NCBI RefSeq assembly: GCF_030052815.1 | Contig: NC_079504.1 | Location: 56,423,502 to 56,487,501 of the forward strand | Reading direction: 5' to 3' | Source of the DNA: Hevea brasiliensis | Lineage: Eukaryota; Streptophyta; Magnoliopsida; Malpighiales; Euphorbiaceae | Length of the DNA stretch: 64,000 nucleotides | In this document: piece by piece, positions 58,405 to 64,000 of the stretch | Position numbering within the stretch: position 1 is the first letter of the stretch | Layout: each line of letters begins with the position of its first letter | Position numbers and translations under genes: made by a program | The notes under the pieces: model-generated | The model's database searches: none | Seen by the model: the letters and a program-made list of their open reading frames with translations, nothing else | What the model was told of the DNA's origin: nothing

Positions 58405-59098
58405 AAGGGACCAAGGTCAAGCTATAAGCATACTAACCCTAACCAATCTGAATTGAAACTTGGTTCTAACAATTCACACACACCACAAATGGTCACAATT
58501 GACCATTTCTCAACTCAAGTAAGGTCAATTGCATCAATTGACTAATTCTCAATTTTTTCTTCAATTTTTTAAAATGCTAAAAACCCTAGTTACACATTTG
58601 TGTAATTCAATGCAACCAAAGTGTACATCTAATGTCTATACACCTAATTCACCTTAAACAACCATTTAATTGCATCAAAATTATTCATTTCAAACCCTAA
58701 CATAAGCTGGCCAAAAATCCTCTTTGATCCCCCAACAATTGTTTTCTTTTGATTTTAAGTTAATTTCTAAGTTACTTACACCAAGAACATAAGTAATAAA
58801 CTAAAAATTTTCAATTCAAACTACTAACCTTCTTTGATGTTCAATTCTTCAATTCCACTCCTATTTTTCTTCTTTCTTTCTTGCTCAATCCTCTTCTCAA
58901 GTAAGGGCTAAACTCATAAATTAAAGGTTATGATTGGGAACGGCTGGACTCCTCTATCACCTTTGATTTCTATAGGTTGTTTGAAATTTTACTCGATCTA
59001 TCTTATTTCTTGATTCTGAACTATATTAGTCAAAATAGTAAATCCCCAGATTACCGATGAACTGCTTCGAGTTTTGCACGTAATAAATGCCAAGGCCT

Positions 59099-59107
59099 TA
59101 TATATAT
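59099..59107 (+). promoter_or_regulatory. TATA box of antisense unit 1, copy B
   Basis: TATATATAT after TAATAAATGCCAAGGCC; counterpart of 21672. Confidence 0.55.
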
Positions 59108-59254
59108 GCAGGAGAATTTTGTCCTTCACATACTCACAACCTCCCTTCTCCGGTAAATTTCCAATGTTTTATTTTCCCATTCTTGGCTTTTCCAGCCAGA
59201 ATTCTTCTCACAATAACCACCTTGATCTTTTTCCGAATGATCCATCTCCTGAAA

Positions 59255-59536
59255 ATGGACAATTCCGGTGATCAGAGGTTTACGAGGACATCATCTAATG
59301 ATAGTGAGGGAACTGGACTAATTGACCGATCAAGGTCGAAAGTTACTACCATGCTGATCTCGGATCAGCTTACTGGTATGGCTTACAGACCGATCTCTGA
59401 TAAGGGGATAGCTAATTTCAATCTTAATATTGGTGACTGCCTCTTGAAGTTCATTTGGCACCCAACCATATTAGGGGTCCCGATTATAGCTCGGTTCTGG
59501 TCAATGACATCAATGAAGGCATCGAGCCTCCCGTAG
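59255..59536 (+). CDS. Short ORF of antisense unit 1, copy B, unknown function
   Basis: 94-codon frame from [13 protein letters not shown] to the stop after KASSLP. The first ~50 codons correspond to the copy A frame (21838) and vaguely to the start of unit 2. The last ~40 codons read through the antisense strand of the RPL14 fragment, so that part of the protein is accidental. A longer in-frame start at 59087 is rejected because it lies upstream of the inferred transcript start. It may be transcribed from the TATA at 59099. No domain recognised; coding status doubtful. Confidence 0.3.
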   Translation: MDNSGDQRFTRTSSNDSEGTGLIDRSRSKVTTMLISDQLTGMAYRPISDKGIANFNLNIGDCLLKFIWHPTILGVPIIARFWSMTSMKASSLP

Positions 59537-59595
59537 TCTTTGCCATAGTTGACGAGAGCTACCCTCTGGATCTCCACGTATCTCTTGAATGGCAT
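59414..59595 (-). pseudogene. RPL14: RPL14 (eL14) fragment, copy B
   Basis: Minus-strand ATG at 59595: [20 protein letters not shown], then [15 protein letters not shown]-like CQMNFKR, and, past a short deletion, text of ATTAAGATTGAAATT matching the DIKIEI block. It is the N-terminal ~60 residues of plant eL14, better preserved than copy A (no stop at codon 6). The VVIV block reads AFI. The open frame runs to 59383 but its last ~20 residues are out of frame with eL14. Both copies span the same 182 bp, with similar 5' flank (GTTC...GGACCAC...CAAG), so they stem from one capture. No sign of an intron within the fragment. Confidence 0.92.
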
Positions 59596-59965
59596 CTTGA
59601 AATCGTGGTCCGGACCGCAGGAACAAGATAGGTAGAATGTAGTGAAGGGACATTTATAATCGTTGATCTTGAAAGATATCCCAAGTGATGTAATCTAATC
59701 TTTTGGAAATGAAATGAAGTTTTATTTATTTAAAATTGATTGTTTATTTTATTTTATCATTGCATTATTTTACGATCTCTTATGACTGTGTCCGATCTGA
59801 TCTTCACAATTCACACTCATTGACCAATATCTCCTGATCACTATTTAAATATCTGATCTGCCCGCCACGTTTCTGGAATTCAGCTTTAATGAGTCATCAA
59901 AACAGTCAAATCCCATTAACCGATGCGTCTCTTAGGGCTTCGTGAGCATTTAATGCTCGGGCAGG

Positions 59966-59973
59966 TATAAATA
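59966..59973 (+). promoter_or_regulatory. TATA box of antisense unit 2, copy B
   Basis: TATAAATA after GAGCATTTAATGCTCGGGCAGG; 163 bp before ATG 60129. Counterpart of 37866. Confidence 0.6.
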
Positions 59974-60128
59974 GGGAGGAGTATTGGCCATTTGCCTACT
60001 TATGCCATTTTAAGGTTCTCTAAGCAACTACGATGTTCTTTCCTGCTTTCTAAAGTTTTCCAGCACCGATTTACACTCTGGTAAGAGTTTTAATCTTTTT
60101 TCGATCAATTTTATCTTTATCTTTGAAA

Positions 60129-61082
60129 ATGAGTGGTACCGACGGTCAGAGAGCTGCCAATCCTTCTTTTGTTTACATTTTGTGGACATCAGGATAAGGT
60201 GATCTGGCCAGACCCAGTGAGCGACCTGAACTTTCTACGGCCATCGTCCCCATCCATGGTCAAGCGAACAAGTTAAAACAAGCGTTGTCTTCACAGAAAG
60301 AGAACTTACCCATGGACGAGTTGCCATTGGTCCTTAAGGAGACCGATCTCCAGTCTATTAGCCAAGAGTACAACCTTCCGATTGACTCCTTCGAACTTAT
60401 CGGATGTCATAGCGATCTTCGAGCCGATCATTTCTTTAAGAAATCAACTTGATCATGGTGTATGAAGAACAATTAAAAGACGGGCTTTAGTTTCCCCTTA
60501 ACAAATTCTATAGAGCGGTTCTAAAGTTTCATCATGTCTGTGTAGCCCAGGTGAATTCGAACTCCTAGTAGACTCTGGTGGCCTTTAGAGGTTTATGCCA
60601 AGCTAAAAAGCTTGAGCCCACAATGAAGGTTTTTGCTGAGTTGCATAGGCTCGCTCGGCGAAAAGAGCTGAACTATGGGCTCTTCACCGATCTCCCTTCC
60701 TTATTGAAGAACTGGAAAAATCATTTTTGCATATTAAGGAGCAAGGACCCAAATGGCTTTTAGGGCATTCCACGTAGTTGGCAGTACTTGATTCCTACAG
60801 TACCAAAGAAGATCGCCCTAAATAAGGATGAGGACGCCATGGTGAAGAAGTTGAAGGATCAGGTGGCCACTCATAAGTACTCATGTTTGGATATGATTAT
60901 GGCTAAACTAAAATGGTGGTTGATGCTAGTGATCGCCCATGAGGACTATGAGCTGCAACTCTCTGACCTCGGTCCCGGGATTGGTATAATCTAGATCTTC
61001 AGTCTCCTAACTTTTGTGATCTCACTAACTTGTTCTTTGTACAGGTATGGCGGGAGGCGAGAGTGCAAAGGAGAGTCGCAAG
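60129..61082 (+). pseudogene. Antisense extra ORF of Ogre/Tat-like element, copy B, truncated
   Basis: Plus-strand ATG at 60129 (MSGTDGQRAANPSFVYILWTSG, then a stop). Blocks as in copy A: ELSTAIVPI; DELPLVLKETDLQSISQEYNL; LEPTMKVFAELHRLARRKE; YGLFTDLPSLLKNWKNHF (60578-60763). Frameshifts and stops occur throughout. A plausible 61-bp intron, GTATAATC...TTTGTACAG (60984-61044), precedes MAGGESAKES, where copy A has a degraded donor (ATAAAA). The gypsy LTR at 61083 removes the C-terminal coiled-coil part. PF04195-like by memory of the family; role unknown. Confidence 0.68.
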
Positions 61083-64000
61083 TGTCACACCTTACCCCTC
61101 TGTAAGGCATAACATGATCCCGTAGTATACCTAATGAATTACCAACTCCGTCTACTGATAACCCATTAAATACACTACAAGGGATTTTAAAAACTTTTCT
61201 TACTTCTTTTACAGTGGTGAGCACTATTTACAGGTGTTAAAAACTTTGGTGAACTGAGGTGAAACAACTAACTCATTTGATTTATTTGGAATTTCTGTAA
61301 AAATTTTGGCAAGGTGCCATCTATATTTTGGATAAAACAGTTCTTCAGAAAACCTGTAAAAAAAAGCACTTCAATAATTTTCCAAATCTCAACTCCAATA
61401 CATTTCTCAACACAACAATTTATCAACACAATTCCATAGGAATTTTTCAAAGTCCGAGATAAGGAAATATAATACAACTTTTACAATCCAAAACACTCAT
61501 AATTAATTTACAACTTCAAGTACAATTTAATTTACAACTGCTCAAAACCAAATACAATATGTACATACAGTGTCATACATTCTGATTACAAAAAGCAAAA
61601 GCGGTATACTCAATATACTGTAATCCCTCATTTGGATGTATATGCGGCCTAGTCTGCCTGCCACTATCTCTCTACTGCGGCAATGATAAAAGCTATCATT
61701 GAGACAATGTCTCGATGGTGCACAACATTAACCAAATCCAATTTAAATCACAATTCATAAGTCATGTAAATAGTGGATACTTAAAATCATAATTAAATTC
61801 AAGACAATAATTGTCAACAAGAATTTAAACTCCATTTCTCAATATCACAATAATTTTCCATAAGTCAGATCAGGTTTGAATTCAAAAAGGCGGTATATGT
61901 CAATGAGAGTTTAAATCCATTTCACAATCTCACAATACACATCAATAAATCACACTCAGCTTAATCATGATCCATAATTCAATTCATCCCAAAAGCCGAT
62001 GGCTAATGAGGTATTCAATTCATCCCAAAAGTCGATGACTAATGAGGAATAACATGGCTAGCTAGCAAAAATATGAGTACTCATTCTATTCGTCCTCAAC
62101 AGCACACACCTCAACACTTGACCAGAGGGAATTCAATTCATCCCACTAGACAAGCTAGAGAGGAATACAATCAATATACATGATAGTGTGGTTTCAAACC
62201 ATTTCCAATGCTTTTAATCAATGAGTATCCATCAATGTCATTCAAACAATTTTTCACAGTTTCAAACCATTCACAATATTTTTCAATCAATAAGTGCCTA
62301 TCAAACACGTTTCCACAATTTGAAACAACAATATATAAATAGTCAATATTTATTTCAATTGAAAACAATTCAAAAGAAACAGTTGTTGTGCACAAACCTC
62401 TGATATTTGTCTCCTGGTCTTGACTCAGTATTTCTTTCCCTTTTGCTGAGTCCTTGTTAACTGAGAACACAATTTGAAGTGTTTGATCAAATTAAACTAT
62501 CTCTATCGATGGGGTTTGGTAAATAATGCACTGAACTCAATTATTCGCTTAATCACCTAATATACCGACCCTCGATGCGTTTTAGGTAAATTAGGTTTTA
62601 GTGTCGTTAATATGTCACACTCGATAGGGTTTTAGGTTTGGTATGTTTTACCAAAGTCATTTCCTCGCTTAGTGCATTTTAATGCAAATTGCTGGATTCC
62701 GGAACACTGGTTTGACCTAACCGGACGATCTAGTTCCCTCGGTTTTCGGGTCTCGGTCGAAACTACAAACTTGTAGATCTAGGTCTTATTGCACGCGGTG
62801 CAAAATTTCAGGTCAATCCGAGTTAAGTAGACCAAGTTATGGTCATTACACTCTTGCTGGTCAAATGGTACCATTTTAGGTCAATTTTAGGTCAAAGTGG
62901 TCAATTCTGGTTCGGCCAGTTTTTGGACCCGAACTTGTGCAAGTTGTTTGACTTGCTTATGGTCATTTCTGGGCTTTGGTGTCTTCATAAGACTTGTAGG
63001 TATGGGTCTTAACTATTCTTGGTCAAAATTTCAGGTCAATTGGACCTGGTTTGAGTGAGTTATGGCCTAAACACTCACTGCTGCCCAATTGGTCATTTTT
63101 CAGGTCCTAATTGCACCTAATCCGAATTGGTCATTTTTTTAGGTCACCTTGCAAGCAGAATTTTGGCATGGTTTCTCAATGAAAGTTGGCACATTTTGTG
63201 CCTAGTTTCACCTCAAATTGGTCTCATACTAATTAAGGTTACACATTCAAGGTTATAGGCCAAAATATACACTGCCCTTAATATGCATTACACACCCCAA
63301 CTTCAAACACACACTTACCTTTGCAAGGTTTACTTCCATACCCTACCAAACTGTTTTGGCACATTACCAACAACATTTTCTACATAACATTAGCATTATT
63401 TTGGGCAGATTCCAATCACCCTCAACACACCAAATATCATTCACAATTACAATTTCTAAGTACCATTACAAACACACCTAAACATTTCAAACTTTACATA
63501 CACTTTACAATGTAAATTGACATACATATCATCAATCCTTCTAGGTCAATATGCTGCCCACACTCCCTTCAATATACACCATTATTCAAGTGTCCACAAG
63601 CTGCCACAATTCATTCATCAACATCACATTGCCGTACCATATGCCAATTCCCATCAAAGTGCATCATTCACCATATATACATGCATTAAATCACTAGGTT
63701 ACTAAATCACCATGATTAACATTATTTCTCATCAATTATATACACAAATACCTCATCAAAAACGTGACCCATGGCTATCCAAAATGGCAACAACAATAAC
63801 CCTTCAAACTCAAAATTTTCCTTCACCAAACCAATACCCATAACATAAACATAAACTTTAACAAAGAACTTCTCAAAAATGCAAACTTACCTTTAATTGT
63901 AAATTGCTAAACCTTCACCAAACTTCCCAAAATTGGTATCAATATCTTCCTTGTGATGTGTAGACAAATTTTAGTGAAGAACACTAAGTGAATGGAGTTG
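61083..64000 (-). repeat. Gypsy LTR related to element III, runs off window
   Basis: Starts TGTCACACCTTACCCCTC, nearly the same as 46705. No primer site on its left, so it is the outer end of a 3' or solo LTR; left TSD candidate GCAAG (61078-61082). The text has the usual LTR phrases (AGGTCAATTGGACCT, GAGTTATGGCC). No gene seen in the 2.9 kb; its end is beyond the window. Confidence 0.85.

Larger units (their letters stand above)
46705..58938 (-). repeat. Gypsy LTR related to element III, truncated and split
   Basis: Starts TGTGACACCTTACTCC, related to 61083 and 11661. It runs 46705-48893, is broken by copia 48894-58399, and continues 58400 to about 58938, where LTR similarity to element III (around 14550) stops abruptly. 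Roughly the last 800 bp are missing. No primer site on its left, so it is a 3' or solo LTR; left TSD candidate GGAGA (46700-46704). No gene seen outside the copia element. Confidence 0.82.
58939..61082 (-). repeat. Ogre/Tat-like element, copy B (right part)
   Basis: Matches copy A in order: TATA and short ORF, RPL14 fragment, second TATA, long antisense ORF (compare 21600-22440 then 37740-38870 and 40511-40680). Left border is the broken gypsy LTR at ~58938; right border is a gypsy LTR at 61083. Confidence 0.75.

Overview
This 64 kb window is plant nuclear DNA, most likely from a repeat-rich eudicot. It holds no intact host gene. Almost every base belongs to nested, mostly decayed retroelements: Ty3/gypsy, Ty1/copia, an Ogre/Tat-like family and a LINE. 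The evidence is tRNA-iMet-type primer sites (TGGTATCAGAGC), LTRs ending TG...CA, 5-bp target-site duplications (TSDs), plant-type gag/pol remnants, and two fragments of the cytosolic ribosomal protein gene RPL14. I cannot name the species from sequence alone.

Layout. 1-101: end of a copia LTR. 102-7666: minus-strand chromovirus-type gypsy (element I) with gag-pol and one 3.1 kb LTR. 7667-15346: minus-strand gag-only gypsy (element III), whose left LTR is cut by element I. 15352-17872: minus-strand DUF7745-like ORF, leader and primer site of an Ogre/Tat-like element. 17873-22505: its LTR, interrupted by a solo LTR (18627-20034, TSD CAAAC) and carrying an RPL14 fragment. 22506-37725: plus-strand gypsy (element II, TSD CAATC) that keeps only gag; its 5' LTR is split by a related element (24965-32487, TSD CAAAA) with 3.6 kb LTRs and an internal region of only 355 bp. 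37726-41580: plus-strand ORF of the Ogre/Tat-like element, split by a second solo LTR (38872-40510). 42172-45753: two head-to-tail LINE fragments. 45754-61082: a second Ogre/Tat-like LTR/ORF copy inserted in the LINE, itself split by a truncated gypsy LTR (46705 to about 58938) that contains a copia element (48894-58399, TSD CCTGA). 61083-64000: another gypsy LTR running off the window.

The insertion order can be read from TSDs. At the left, four layers are nested: Ogre/Tat-like ORF, then element III, then element I, then copia. In the middle: Ogre/Tat-like LTR, then element II, then its internal-deletion relative. At the right: LINE, then Ogre/Tat-like LTR, then gypsy LTR, then copia.

No coding region is intact. 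Each has stops, frameshifts or missing domains, so element II, its relative and element III would have depended on proteins from autonomous relatives. The points most worth following are the RPL14 fragment carried by both Ogre/Tat-like copies, the tandem antisense promoter/ORF units of that family, a GT-AG intron-like insert in a gypsy integrase, the LTR-only element, and short palindromic blocks shared by otherwise divergent LTRs.
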